Shown here one piece after another: positions 1 to 11,081 of a stretch of 64,000 nucleotides of DNA (its first letter is position 1; each line of letters starts with the position of its first letter). Below the pieces are notes generated by a model. That model was not told the DNA's origin. It saw only the letters and a list, made by a program, of their open reading frames with translations, and searched no databases. The position numbers and the translations under genes are program-made. The stretch comes from Lumbricus terrestris (taxonomy: Eukaryota > Annelida > Clitellata > Crassiclitellata > Lumbricidae), in NCBI GenBank assembly GCA_949752735.1, contig OX457037.1:21035039-21099038 (forward strand). Direction: 5' to 3'.

Positions 1-2339
1 GGGCCTTCTAGGCCTAATGAGAATAGACTAATATCTGGTACGTTGCTCTTGAGTTATTGCCAGTGTATAAATGCTCGTGCAGAGGTGGCGAACCTTCCAT
101 TTCTGAGAATTCTGAAACTTCAACCTAGGCCTATAATAGATCTAGTGAATATAGCGCCTATATAGGCCTAAAATTCGTGAGACACGAAACAGATGATCAG
201 TTAGGCTATTGTAACTACAACTGTTACACTCTACAGTGAGATTTCAGATGTAAAATTGGTGATACCGGATCTCAGATGCCCTATGGCGGGATCCGACTGG
301 ATTAATTGAGCCACTGATTAGGCCTACTATGTTCGTTCTTTAATCGACAAGACTTAGTTGCGAATTAGCGCTATAGGCTGCAGAGCGGATTTCATGTGAG
401 TCTAGGCTAGGCCCAGTGCCATGGTTAGGAATTTGTTTGTACATGTAGGACCTACACGCACCTCTGTCCCCAGTTGTTTAACGTTTGTGTTCTATAGCTA
501 AAGGACACTGCACAGTGCACAACAGCTGAGAATCTATTCAACACCTAATAGGCTTAGGCCTATACTCGTTTCTTCACAGGCGTCAGAACTCTTAGACCAC
601 ATGACGAACGATTTGATCTTCGTCTCTCATCACGTAGGTAGCCTACGTGACGAGAGAAGTAGGCTAACGTGCAGAGAGATAGGCCTATCTTGTAATGATA
701 TCGATTCTCTTCCTTCATGGCATCATGGGCAGTGACCATGGGCGGAGTCTATCAGGGACTAGGCCCACTAGGGGGACCGAGGAAGCGAAGCCGCTCCACA
801 ATGAACTCACAGGTTGAGATGAGGCATAGACCTAGTTTAAATCACGGAATATTGCTACATTTTACTAGCCTATAGGGCTCGGTAATCAGTTAGCTGGAAA
901 GAACCTATGGTTGCAGCAGACCATTGCGTGTGTGAGAATCAAATCTTGTTGGTGCCGTTGTCACGAAATAGAGTATTTCCCGTATTAATTGTATCCCCCC
1001 AAATTACAAAAAGTCGAAAAAACCGTTTCCGCGTGTATTTTTTTGGGCAAATTGATTTGCATCTGCTTTATGTTGAGCAATGACACTAACAAGTATGTTT
1101 ATTCTTACTATATAATTTCTTTTGCCCTGTTTTTAGAGCACTTAAAACTTTTAAAACACTTAAAAACACTGAGAGTCACTAAATAAATTCGATTTGCCTT
1201 TATCTGAGCATTGCTTAGGACACTTAAAACAATTGGAGTCACTTTAAATTTTGACTACAGCATAACTTTTTTTATTATGCTCATTTTTCAAAAAAGGGGA
1301 TAGAATGGTTTTTCCCCCAGGATAGTATAGACCGGTTAATTCCATCCGGGGGATAGACTAATTCATCCCCCCGGATAGCTTTCAGGGGGATACTCCGTTT
1401 CGTGTCACCGTATCTAAGTTTCAAGTTTTAAGTCGGCCTAATCATGAATCGGATTGTCGGAGCAAGATGTCGAGCGAACTACCACAAAAACGTTTAAGGC
1501 AAAGTGAAAACCTGTTGTCGCTTAGGCCTATCACTGCAAAAATCCCAATTCTGTATATTAGGTTATTGTCTCTTTCTTTCTTTCTTTCTTTCTTTCAATC
1601 TCCATTTCTCCGTTGCAAGAAATGACAGCCTAAAATGCTACCGCTGCAGTTTGGAAAGAAAAAAGGTTTAAACAGTGGGTTGGGGAAATTTGAATAAAGT
1701 CTTAAATAGTGTACTTTTTAAAATGATACTATGCATAATTTTGGTGCGGTGACAGCTTAAAATGTTACCGGGTGGAAATCAAACAAATTAAATATGAATA
1801 CATTTGCACAAACAATAAAATATTTCCAATTCATATTATCCGGCAATCACAATTGTGGAATCTGTAGTCAATTGACCCGCTAACTAAAAAAATATTGATG
1901 ACCATAATTTTTTTGTTATACAGTTGCCTCTTGTTTTGGCAACGTGTTTTCTAAGCGTCCGTTATAGCGGACGCTGATGGGCACTAATGGGTTAAATATA
2001 TATTTGAAAATTATGACGTCATGCTGTTAGATTGACGTCAGTAGGCCTACTTGATACGTTTACGACATCTGAGTAAATAATCACATTTATCCACCTTTAA
2101 GAGCAAGGCCTTGGCTGGCACTTGGGCATATTTATACATCATGGCCGCCAAGAATTAAACTTTCGTTTTCTGCAGATCTTTGGATTTAGTAACAATTCCG
2201 CCACTCAAGGTAATCTGTGCGTTTGATTTTCAATGTCTATCTCAGCCTCTATATATATAGTAAAGTTTATTTCCACACTGGCACAACGCAGTATGATTAA
2301 AATTCATAGTATGAAAGGGTGATCACAAGATATTATAAG

Positions 2340-4704
2340 CAGTGGCGTAGCCAGTTTTTTTTTCATGGGGGGCAGTGGGTGGCAGCTTAAAATGATGGGG
2401 TGGCTACCGTTGGCAATTAAAGCGGGCATCGGCATAGAGAGCCGTACGCACGATAATTGAGCAATTGAACAAAATACTGAAAGTAGTCAGGAGTGTCATG
2501 ACATCATTGACATGACAGCAATGAGCAATCACATAATTGACATGTCCTAACGACGTTAACATGTCTTAACTCAGTAACTGAAGAACAAAGTAATTTCAGT
2601 AAAAGTCACAATCACAAAATAGTAGTCGTAAGTGAATTCACAAATATATTTTCTTAATGTGTCTCAGTTGTCTTAAACCGAAGCTACAAATATCAGAATG
2701 CGAAAAAAATTGTTGTCTAATGATCAAATGTCTAAATGTAACGAATGTTACATTTTACGATTTAATTGCGATTATTATATTAATATTAATGGCGATTATA
2801 CTGATTAAAATACACCGGGAGGGCCCGCAACGCTAAAATTATTAATATAATGTTTTCGCCGTGAAATGCACTCAAGGACCTGTTGACACTAAACACGCAG
2901 TAATATTGAATAATAATAAGAGATACGCAGCGATACGCAGTAGGACATTTAGACATAGGCCCGTGCGCTACGACAATCCTGCCCGGACAGGCTGACGTAT
3001 GCAGTAAAATTTGCCGCCTAGTCTGAATTGAAACGAGGCTGTATGATAAAGTGGTCCATGTTAAAAGATAGGTTGTCTGGCTTTCTAGACCAAAGCGAGG
3101 CTCAATGATAAAGTGGTTTGTATACTTTAACGTTAGCGGAAAAACCCAAGCCTATACCTTTAAGCAGGTCTTTGTCTGGATCGCGGGTTTCGGCGCCAAT
3201 CTCGCGTCAGCGCGTGTCTGAAATTCAGTCTTGTCCTGGTCGTCGACGCGAGAGGTTGTTTTTGACAAGAGTTCGATCGTAGGCAGAATTTGTGTAAGAA
3301 AGTCGGTCTAAATCGTGGAATATTAAGTCAAATTGGATTAATTCGATTGCGGCAACTACGCGGAGCTTGGATATATCATTTTGGAATATATATCTCACTG
3401 GATTACCGAGAAATTATCTTTGCGCAATCGTGGAGTATAAGTTGCACCGTCAGCGAATCATCGCGTGGATTACACACATACTTGCGTCGTTTCGGTGGAT
3501 TAAAACCTTGCTTTCCCAGTTTCCGTGCCCAAGTTAAGGTATGTGGAAATTAAGGTAAAATGGGGAAAACGGGAATTAATCGCCATTAAGTGAATTTGGG
3601 ACTTTGGGATAGTTTGCCAAGTTGTGAACGATTGTCGGTTGTTAGAGCTAATACTTCTGTAGTTTAGATCTGTACCTTAGTTGTGAATAAATTAGATTAA
3701 TTAAGAAATAATCAGAGTTGTCATTCAGATCATGAGTGTTAGTCGGCCTACCTCTCCGACATTTATGGAGCGCCCGGACGAAGACGAGGGTCGAAGGTCA
3801 CATGCCTCGGATAGGTCCCGAGTCAGTTCAGTCCTTGAATTGATGATGGGCCGGATGGACAATAAATTCGCAAAGATTGGGTCGCAAGTAGGTGCACTTC
3901 AAGGGGAAATGAAATCGCAAGTAGGAGCTCTTCAAGGCGAAGTCAGATCTCAAGTAGGAGCTCTTCAAGGCGAAGTCAGATCGCAAGTAGGAGAAATTAT
4001 GTGTCGCCTAGACACACTTGAAACACAACTCGCTGTAGAGTCCACAACGAACCCTGACTACAGTAGGTCTGTAGTTGCAACTAATACAGTTGCCGTGCCG
4101 ATACACTCGAGCCATCCTTTGGTACCACAGAATGCAGATACGAGCGGATTCAGAAGAAGTGAACGATTGATTACACAGCCCCGGGTTAATTATCATGAAT
4201 ATGGTAAAAGTGGAAACCGGTCTTACGAGACGGCACGGATTATGGACCCAGCGTTAAAAGGTGGCCTTAATCGTGGGAAAGACCCTAGGGCTCTACAGCG
4301 AGGCGAGTCACCCTTGAGGCCGGAGGTACAGGTTACCTTCGGACGAAAGGGGGACGTCGCGACATAAATAATAATTGGCAGTAAAAATTTCACAAACCTA
4401 AAATAGATGTATTCTACTGTTTTTGTGGTTGGATGTATTACAGTATTGGACATAATACGCATGCAAGCCTCACTAGCTTGTCTGTCCCACAGTGCACTAT
4501 AGTGGCCCCGTCCCACTTTTCCATCACCCACCCTATAAGAAGTTGTACAGGAAGTTGTATAAAAAATAAAATAAGTAAGAAATTACTTTATCACTCGTAA
4601 AAGTAAAAAGTAAAACAAACGCAGGGATTGGGGGGCAGCTGGGGTGGCAGCCCTTTCATTTGGGGGCGGCTGCCCCCTTGCCCCCCCCCGTAGTTACGCC
4701 ACTT
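2340..4704 (+). mobile_element. TIR element with 8-bp target duplication and an internal gag-like ORF
   Basis: The left end reads CAGTGGCGTAGCCA and the right end, reverse-complemented, AAGTGGCGTAACTA, so short terminal inverted repeats are visible. The element is flanked by a perfect 8-bp direct repeat ATTATAAG at 2332-2339 and 4705-4712. Eight-base duplications and CAG-like ends are typical of hAT-type and similar cut-and-paste transposons. Both ends carry G/C runs reading 'ggggcagctgggg' style. No transposase was recognised; the only long ORF is at 3732-4367. It is therefore probably non-autonomous, with cargo. The family name is an inference. Confidence 0.75.
3732..4367 (+). CDS. 211-aa gag-like coiled-coil protein inside the TIR element
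   Basis: An uninterrupted ORF starts at an ATG (MSVSRPTSPTFMERP) and ends at a TAA. Residues 1-35 are polar and charged. Residues about 50-85 hold three to four copies of an 11-residue repeat, QVGALQGE(V/M)(R/K)S, likely a coiled coil. The C-terminal half is basic and low in hydrophobics, with no cysteine knuckle, protease or polymerase motif. It resembles the N-terminal part of a retrotransposon Gag in style only; I do not recognise a family. It lies wholly within the element at 2340-4704 and is probably cargo or a remnant of a nested retroelement. Confidence 0.5.
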   Translation: MSVSRPTSPTFMERPDEDEGRRSHASDRSRVSSVLELMMGRMDNKFAKIGSQVGALQGEMKSQVGALQGEVRSQVGALQGEVRSQVGEIMCRLDTLETQLAVESTTNPDYSRSVVATNTVAVPIHSSHPLVPQNADTSGFRRSERLITQPRVNYHEYGKSGNRSYETARIMDPALKGGLNRGKDPRALQRGESPLRPEVQVTFGRKGDVAT

Positions 4705-4712
4705 ATTATAAG

Positions 4713-5558
4713 GGAGTAAACTGTAAATTTAGCTACCGGCAGCAATGCATGACGGTCATCACACCGAACAACGCTTTCTGTTAATGGAAGGTTTAGTGGA
4801 TCTTTGAGATTGAATCGGGAAGCGATCTCTCATCCTTGCGCTCGTTGCTGCAGAGTGTTTACCATTACCGGTACCCTAAACCCACCCCTTAGGCCTACAG
4901 ACATTGTTGATGTAGGCTACTTTGGTGCCGACATTTCGCAATGGCCTTAACATTGGCAGCCGACTTGGGCAACGTCGGGCGAAGGCCTGAATATTTTCTA
5001 TTCAGCTTCTTAATTAGGACCTATACTAGCCTAACCTATTAGGCAGTCAAAGGAACGGACCAGTTCATAAGGCAATGGATGGCAAATTGGCCCAACTTTA
5101 TTCGTTTATTGGTTTATTGGTTTATTTTTATGAATATATTAAAAATAGTAATTTTTTTAGATAATATGGTTTATTACCTACGTTTACACAAATTTGCGAA
5201 TAAAATGAGTTACTTGTGGTTGGTAATTCAGTGAACTAAGCTAAATGCTTCATGCTATTATGTAGGCTATCGGTGGACCGTATACATATATATAGACCTA
5301 CTGGATGGTAGCGGGAGTAGATTCCGTTTCCTACTAGATATTCTGCTTTTATTTAACGCCAGTGATATTGTCATTACTGTATGGGCCCGCCAGTTCTTGT
5401 TAGTCTGTGGTCAAGATCGATAATTACTAAGTTCGCAACTAAAGTAATATTGTCACCATTTGAGTTCTCATCAACGGCGTTGGTAAAATGAGAATGCGCT
5501 CCTCACAGGTTGCCATGAGTTGATCTAGACTTCTCTCAAGTTCGTTAGCATCTGCTAC
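4713..5558. other. Stretch without a recognised gene
   Basis: I see AT-rich unique sequence with several TAGGCCTA-type motifs (for example 4890-4897) and no ORF with recognisable homology. Confidence 0.5.
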
Positions 5559-5928
5559 GGTTCCCGGACAATTCGTCGCCGGACAATTGGGAGCGGACAA
5601 TTGGGAGCGGACAATTGGGAGCGGACAATTGGGAGCGGACAATTCGGACCGGGCAATTCGGACCGGGCAATTGGGACCGGACAATTCGGGTTAACATTAA
5701 ACCTAACCCTAACCAGTAACCCTAACCCTAACATTTACTTCACATGATTGTTTGCCATTCACAAGAAAAAATAGGCTTAAACGATTGAATGAAAGTTTGA
5801 TCGCTGTAAGCGCCTGTTAGTGGCTCCCAATTGTCCGGTCCGAATTGTCCGCTCCCAATTGTCCGGTCCGAATTGTCCGGTCCGAATTGTCCGCTCCCAA
5901 TTGTCCGGCGACGAATTGTCCGGACACC
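5559..5928. mobile_element. Palindromic MITE built of inverted minisatellite arrays
   Basis: The element is flanked by a perfect 8-bp duplication TCTGCTAC (5551-5558 and 5929-5936). Its first and last roughly 36 bases are inverted repeats of each other with two mismatches, beginning GGT(T/G)(C/T)CCGGACAATTCG. Inside, the left arm is a tandem array of 14-mers GGACAATTGGGAGC and GGACAATTCGGACC, and the right arm is the same array inverted. The core (about 5694-5740) holds AACCCTAACCCTAAC, similar to vertebrate-type telomere repeats. There is no coding capacity. A fragment of the same minisatellite is at 37921-37985. Confidence 0.85.
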
Positions 5929-6224
5929 TCTGCTACAGCTAGTCCTACTATAATCAGCAATCGTTCCGCATACGTGAGCTTGAAATAATGATGAATATTT
6001 TATAGATAGGTTACTATCGTAATATTCAGTGCATAAGCATTTTGTGAATCGTTGTGTGCTCAATGAAGGTCGGAATCATTGCTGGCAAAAAATTTCACAA
6101 TCCCTTTCTTCCTCGATACTTGACTTATAAACTTGTGGGCATTAACTCGTGCTCATAAGTAACTTATTAGCATGTAACAGTTGTAACTCATTCCATTTAC
6201 GTTGTGTAACGCGGTATAATGTAA

Positions 6225-6435
6225 GGGTGTGTTCAGTGCCTTGGAGCCAGAAGGCTGCGGGTTCGAATCAACCTCAAGCCGCCGCGTAGGTACCTTTAGC
6301 AAGACGTACTTCACTCGCAATAATGCTCATGCGCTTTGGCGTGAAACTCCGATTCAGTCTTTGCGCTGTACAGTGGGCCTAGTTGGGATAGCCTCTGGGT
6401 AGGTTTCTTGAAAAGGCGCTTCAATAAGGGCTCAT
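6225..6435 (+). repeat. tRNA-derived SINE copy (5' truncated)
   Basis: It shares the RNA polymerase III B-box-like GGTTCGAATC, the following CAAGCCGCCGCG segment and the GGCGCT(T/A) tail with the full copy at 48904-49110. The A box is degraded here. Confidence 0.7.
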
Positions 6436-6979
6436 TTTATAATAATTATTATTATTTATCCAGTGCATTCTGCTAGGCCTAAGCACTTTGTGATTCGTTG
6501 TGTGCTCTATAGTTGCACCATTACTGCAGGGCTACAAAAATCTTACAAGTGTTCTGCACAATACTTTTCGTGTTACAATTGACTTTTTGGAAAAATAACA
6601 GCAGCAGCTCTTGCAATGGAATTTGTTCAGAGTCGATCATTCTGACAGAGCAGCTGGTGGAAGCATCTTCGCAAGGATGAATGTTGCTTCATTGACTTTG
6701 AACTCAATGGATGTCGTCATTGAATTAGACGTGGTCTAACCGTTATTATGCTAACGGAAATGTCATTGAAAGTGGATTTTGCTTTCAATTAATGTGTTTT
6801 TTTTATTAGGTCTTCATAATATGCCTATAAAATTATATGCCTTCCAAAGGCTATATTTGGAAGACTAAAACTGCATTAGGCTGTGTGTAACATTCGTAGG
6901 TCACGAATTTACAGCTGGATCTTTGGTGGCGGTGCAACTGATAACAAACCAGAGAGTCAACATTTGGAAGAAATCCATA

Positions 6980-7073
6980 ATGCTGAAATTGTACTCGGCC
7001 TTTCTATTCACGGCGCTAATGCTTATTGTATGGCTATTCACAGGGCAACTGTTGCTTACGGGGCAGCTAATGG
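6980..7073 (+). CDS. Gene A, exon 1: signal peptide of an Ig-superfamily protein
   Basis: The ATG opens MLKLYSAFLFTALMLIVWLF, a hydrophobic leader of about 30 residues, ending at ATG-G|GTGAG, a phase-1 donor. The gene B leader exon at 51791-51854 is clearly related (AFLFTAL versus AFLFTEL, similar nucleotide context, same phase), which supports both. The protein would be secreted or membrane-anchored. Cleavage site and next exon are not certain. Confidence 0.6.
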
Positions 7074-7146
7074 GTGAGAAACATGCATTATTCCTATGCT
7101 ATTATATGACTTAATAATTGTCGTCTTTGCTGTCTTTAATTATACA

Positions 7147-7281
7147 GTAGGTCTAAGTTTAGGGCCTATCTGTTTAGCCCACAATGAAAAAACACAAACC
7201 GCGAGGTGTACGAAAAATTTAAACGACACTTTTCTTGAGTCTCTGAAATCCGATGCTCCAGAACTCAACGCGCGAAGCTGA
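7147..7281 (+). CDS. Gene A, possible exon after the signal peptide
   Basis: A pyrimidine-rich tract ending ATTATACAG precedes an open frame in the phase needed by exon 1 (it begins V-G-L-S-L-G-P-I-C-L). The frame stays open to a TGA at 7279-7281, and I see no convincing phase-1 donor. The GPICLAHN start faintly recalls the start of the Ig exons (FAILCNGK). It could be a short real exon, an alternative terminal exon giving a small secreted protein, or chance. Confidence 0.25.
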   Translation, partial: VGLSLGPICLAHNEKTQTARCTKNLNDTFLESLKSDAPELNARS

Positions 7282-7645
7282 AATTATTAAGAACGAGTTT
7301 GTAATCTTCGAAAAATGTGTGCATCCAGGCCAAAATTCTGTAAGAAACCCAAAGGATCTTTAAGGCAGACATTTTTCAGTAAAAACGTTACGTACTCGCT
7401 TAGCCTAATGACTTGTAAGTCTTATCATAGTACCTAGGCCTACTGTAAGTATCTGTGGAGACTGTCACAACTTTCAAGAGTAAGCACAGTGGGCTACTAA
7501 GAGCTCCAGGTGAATTTGTTGTGGTTTTACAGCAGATTTGGCGTCTTCTGAACCATTTATTGCCCGCAACTTTTGCTGTTATTTTCATGTTATGTTCCTC
7601 TGTTAACGTAATGTTTATTATTTTAATTACACCGATCTTGTGTAG

Positions 7646-7711
7646 AACATGGAGAAGACGATGCAACGAATATCGCACTTAGCGAATTTAAAGCCACTGG
7701 TGAAGAATCTG
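7646..7711 (+). CDS. Gene A, small acidic linker exon, copy 1
   Basis: The exon sits between TTGTGTAG and |GTAGGT, is phase 1 on both sides and encodes HGEDDATNIALSEFKATGEE plus one residue. Its twin in the downstream duplicate keeps the frame, splice sites and all but two residues, which suggests selection or recent origin. Similar short acidic phase-1 exons lie near the other Ig exons (53232-53261, 61367-61405). Confidence 0.5.
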
Positions 7712-8548
7712 GTAGGTTGGAAATAACAAAAATCAGTCATCATTATTTAGGCCTACATGAAACTTCTAGGACATGAGCCTACAGTCTGCCTACTATTAAC
7801 AATGTGCCAAGAATTACAGGACTTGGTCTTTGCGCTTAGGCCTATCTAGACCTAAACTCGTGCACGATTATTTTCTATAGGCTACAGAAGCTTTGAAACA
7901 ATTAACCTGGTAGGTAGGCTATAGACGACTGGCTTCGCAAGCTGCGAGATGATTTGAGATAGGATTTCCAATGCTCATGCAGTCGATTTGGAGTTTCTTC
8001 CTACCTTTGCCACTTGTAAAAATAGAATGTTCTTGACATGGTCCGAATTATAAATGTTCTTTATTAGTAAATAATTATTAATTTTTTTTTTAATTATTAC
8101 TTTTGAATTATTAATTTCTAATTATTAATTACTACTATTTCCTTTTCTCGTCCTCTGCGTTCTCTTTGATCCTCCATTTAAAGACAACATTTGTAATCTT
8201 CGACAAATGTACCAAAAATGTGTGCATCCAGGCTAAAATTTGGTAAGAAGCCCAAAGGATCTTTAAGGCATACATTTTTTAGTGGAAATGTTACGGACTC
8301 GCTTAATGACTTGTATCATAGTACCTATATTATATGCCTACTGTAAGTATCTGTGGAGACTGTCACAACTTTTAAGAGTAAGCACAGTGGGCTACTAAGA
8401 GCTCCAGATGAATTTGTTGTCGTTTTACAACAGATTTGGCGTCCTCTGAACTAGCCTATTTATTGCCTACAACTTTTGCTATTATTTTCATGTTACGTTC
8501 CTCTGTTAGCGTAATGTTCCTTATTTTAATTACACCAATCTTCTGTAG

Positions 8549-8614
8549 AACATGGGGAAGACGATGCAACGGATATCGCACTTAATGAATTTAAAGCCAC
8601 TGGTGAAGAATCTG
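8549..8614 (+). CDS. Gene A, small acidic linker exon, copy 2
   Basis: This is the duplicated version of the 7646-7711 exon, between TTCTGTAG and |GTAGGT. It encodes HGEDDATDIALNEFKATGEE; two residues differ (N to D, S to N) and one codon differs silently. The symmetrical phase means either or both copies could be spliced in without changing the frame. Confidence 0.5.
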
Positions 8615-9678
8615 GTAGGTTGGAAATAACAAAATCAGTCATCATTATTTAGGCCTACATGAAGCTTCTAGGACATGGGCCTACTATTAACAAAGCGCCG
8701 AGGATTAGGCTACAGGGCTTGGTCTTTGCGCTTAGGCCAATTTATACCTAAGCACACGATTATTTTCTGTATAGTAACTTTGAACAATTAACCTGGTAAG
8801 TAGACGACTGACTTCCCAAGCTGGGTGATGATTTTAGATAGGGTTTCCAATGCTCATGCAGTCGATTTGGAGTTTCTTCCTTCCTTTGTCACTTGTAAAA
8901 ATAGAATGTTTTTGACATGGTCCGAATTATAAAATAATGTTCTTTATTAGTAAATAATTATTAATTATAATTTTTTAATTATTACTTTTGAATTATTAAT
9001 TTCTAATTATTAATTACTACTATTTCCTTTTCTCGTCCTCTGCGTTCTCTTTGATCCTCTTGTGTCTGCCTTCTTTTCTATGTAGGCCCTACTGCGTTCC
9101 CCACACCAGTCCATTGGCAGCAATTCTAATAGGCCCTAACAGGTTTGCGAGTTTGCTGGTGTGGCTTATGAGTTCCTGACGCCGCCAGAAGGTGTCAACA
9201 ATTTCATTTTAGGCTGATCCACTTTCTTGATTATCAACACTAGTTCCTCTCTACTGTTATGACTTGGGTGTATCTTTTCCTTTACGCCGACCACACACAG
9301 TTTGCACTCTCAACCAGCACGTGTGCCTACTTGTGGTAGGAGCTGGAGAGCACATACAGTTTGCTGATTAGCAATTAATGCATTAGAGAATCTATGAGTG
9401 AATTTACGTAAATGTTCAACCATGTCGGCACGCCATAAAGAAAGCTGTCATGCGCAATGGCAGTGACTGTTTTACACCAATATTTTACTAAGTTCAAGGA
9501 TCAAATTCTAATGCACAGTACAAAGTACAGGACATGTACAACTGCATGCATAGTTGTATACACGCTAACAACAAAGCGATGACCGATTGCAACTACAACC
9601 GATTAGAAGAATCCTAACAGTTTCACAAGGCCTATGTAAAGTATGTATTGTAAATGAATTCTTTCACACATGCTTCAG

Positions 9679-10207
9679 ATTTATATGGACCTTTTGCTAT
9701 ACTGTGCAACGGAAAACCTTGCAAGGACGACGGAATCATGAAGATTGGAGATGAAATCTTCTGCTACTACGATACCAGTTTCAGGGCTGTTTTTAAGGAA
9801 TTTTTAGAACTGCACATCCTCTTCTCTCCTTTCTCATCCTCCATGGTAAATTACTCCCAATCTGAGGAAAATGACCTATTTTTACTAGTTTTAACTGCAC
9901 GGAACGTGATGGAAGTGCTTCTACAACTGCACAAATCCATTTAGAACTGCACATTTTGTGTAGAACTGCACGTTAAAAAAAGCCCTGGCCAGTTTAAATA
10001 AAGATAAAATAATTTTCACTCTGGAGATTGGTCACTCTCAGAAGGCCAAAGGACACCCGTGTGTGTATACGTTGAGAATGGAGGATGTCGGCAGGAAGCT
10101 GGTAGAGTGCACCGGCAGGAATAAAGCTGGAGTAGCTCTGTTCAATGTAAATATTAACGTTGTTCGAGCCTTCCGTCATAACGCCGAGTTACCACCGGCG
10201 AACGAAG
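9679..10207 (+). pseudogene. Gene A, Ig-domain exon split by a MITE
   Basis: Before the insertion the exon reads FAILCNGKPCKDDGI...GDEIFCYYD; after it the frame continues to VYTLRMEDVGRKLVECTGRN, with the D-x-G...C pattern of an Ig F strand. The gene B exon at 61970-62290 aligns along the whole length (LCNGKICK, EISCAYD, EDVGEKLVQCVG). A 206-bp MITE at 9782-9987 plus an 8-bp duplication (214 nt, frame +1, with internal stops) separates the halves. Acceptor is TGCTTCAG|, donor GAAG|GTTGGT, both phase 1. As it stands the domain cannot be made unless the insert is skipped or spliced. Confidence 0.75.
9782..9987 (+). mobile_element. CAGGGCT MITE, copy 1 (in Ig exon)
   Basis: It starts CAGGGCTGTTTTTAAGG and ends AAAAAAAGCCCTG, with inverted 7-base ends and TAGAACTGCAC blocks repeated in both orientations. 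The flanks ACCAGTTT (9774-9781) and GCCAGTTT (9988-9995) form an 8-bp duplication with one mismatch, as expected for a hAT-like non-autonomous element. Four other copies are in the window. Confidence 0.85.
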
Positions 10208-10894
10208 GTTGGTTTGAGCAATACAATAATTTGTCCTATCTCATACAGATTGGTTGTCTTTGGGAAAGTGATAGAACATACAGTTGATCTGCTCACTGCT
10301 CACGTACATGTAGGCTAATTGAAAGTGAAGAACTGCTATGCAAAAGTTTGTAGGGAAGACGTGCAATGACATTAGCATATTACAATCGATATAATTAGAT
10401 TAAAGTTTATACTGATATTTTACTGTTCTCGGTTAAAAATGTGGATGATTATCTAACCCAATCTATCATTGCCTCTGTTATGCGCATCGACAATTATCAA
10501 TTTATCATTATTTGTCATACTAGGAATTAGATTATAGTACCGTTTTAATAGCATGAGTAAACCCTCGGTTTTTCATTGAGATATTGCATCACCAGGCTAT
10601 TCTTAATAAGTATCATCTATTAGTATTGATAGCCACCTAGTCTAGGTCTATTAAAATATGTAGCATTAATTTCAGAATAGACATGCCTGTCGATATTAGT
10701 GTTGCTAATTAATATCAGTAGGCATATTGGTAGATCTATGTTGAACAAGATATTTAATATCTTTGTTTTATTTTGGCTAGTTTTAGTATTGATGCTTGCG
10801 AACTTTTGACATCGGTGGGGCTAGGTGATGTAGGCCTAGGAGTATGTTTGGTGCCTTGGAGCTGGGAGGCTGTGGGTTCAAATTCACGTCAAGC

Positions 10895-11047
10895 CATGGA
10901 CGGAGTTTATCAGGGGCTAGGGGGCTATGCCCCCCAAGAAAACCCAAATTCATTTTTTAACCGTGCAAATGGTATCTTTTCCCGGGCTTAGCCCCCCCCC
11001 AAGAAGGCTTTAGCTCCTCCAAGAACGGAAACCAAACTCCGCCCATG
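10895..11047 (+). mobile_element. CATGGGCGGAGTTT MITE, copy in SINE
   Basis: Left end CATGGACGGAGTTT and right end (reverse complement) CATGGGCGGAGTTT form terminal inverted repeats. The target duplication CGTCAAGC is perfect (10887-10894 and 11048-11055). It is 153 bp and non-coding. Related copies are at 34356-34512 and 36979-37351, with fragments at about 728-815 and 16853-17100. Confidence 0.8.
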
Positions 11048-11081
11048 CGTCAAGCCGCCGTGTAAGGACCATAAGCAAGTC

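Larger units (their letters stand above)
7298..9059. repeat. Tandem duplication of about 0.88 kb
   Basis: Copy 1 (about 7298-8175) and copy 2 (about 8190-9059) run parallel over their whole length, from TTTGTAATCTTCG to CTCTTTGATCCTC, with scattered substitutions and indels. Each copy contains one small coding-like exon (7646-7711 and 8549-8614), so the event is an exon duplication. Several indels between the copies are exact gains of GCC, GGC or GGCC flanked by TA. Confidence 0.9.

Noticed and set aside
5694..5740. Telomere end
   Set aside because: Only a few CCCTAA units, confined to the core of a MITE in mid-sequence.
5559..5928. CRISPR-like repeat array
   Set aside because: The units are contiguous 14-mers without spacers, arranged in two inverted arms with a target-site duplication, in an animal genome; it is a transposable element.
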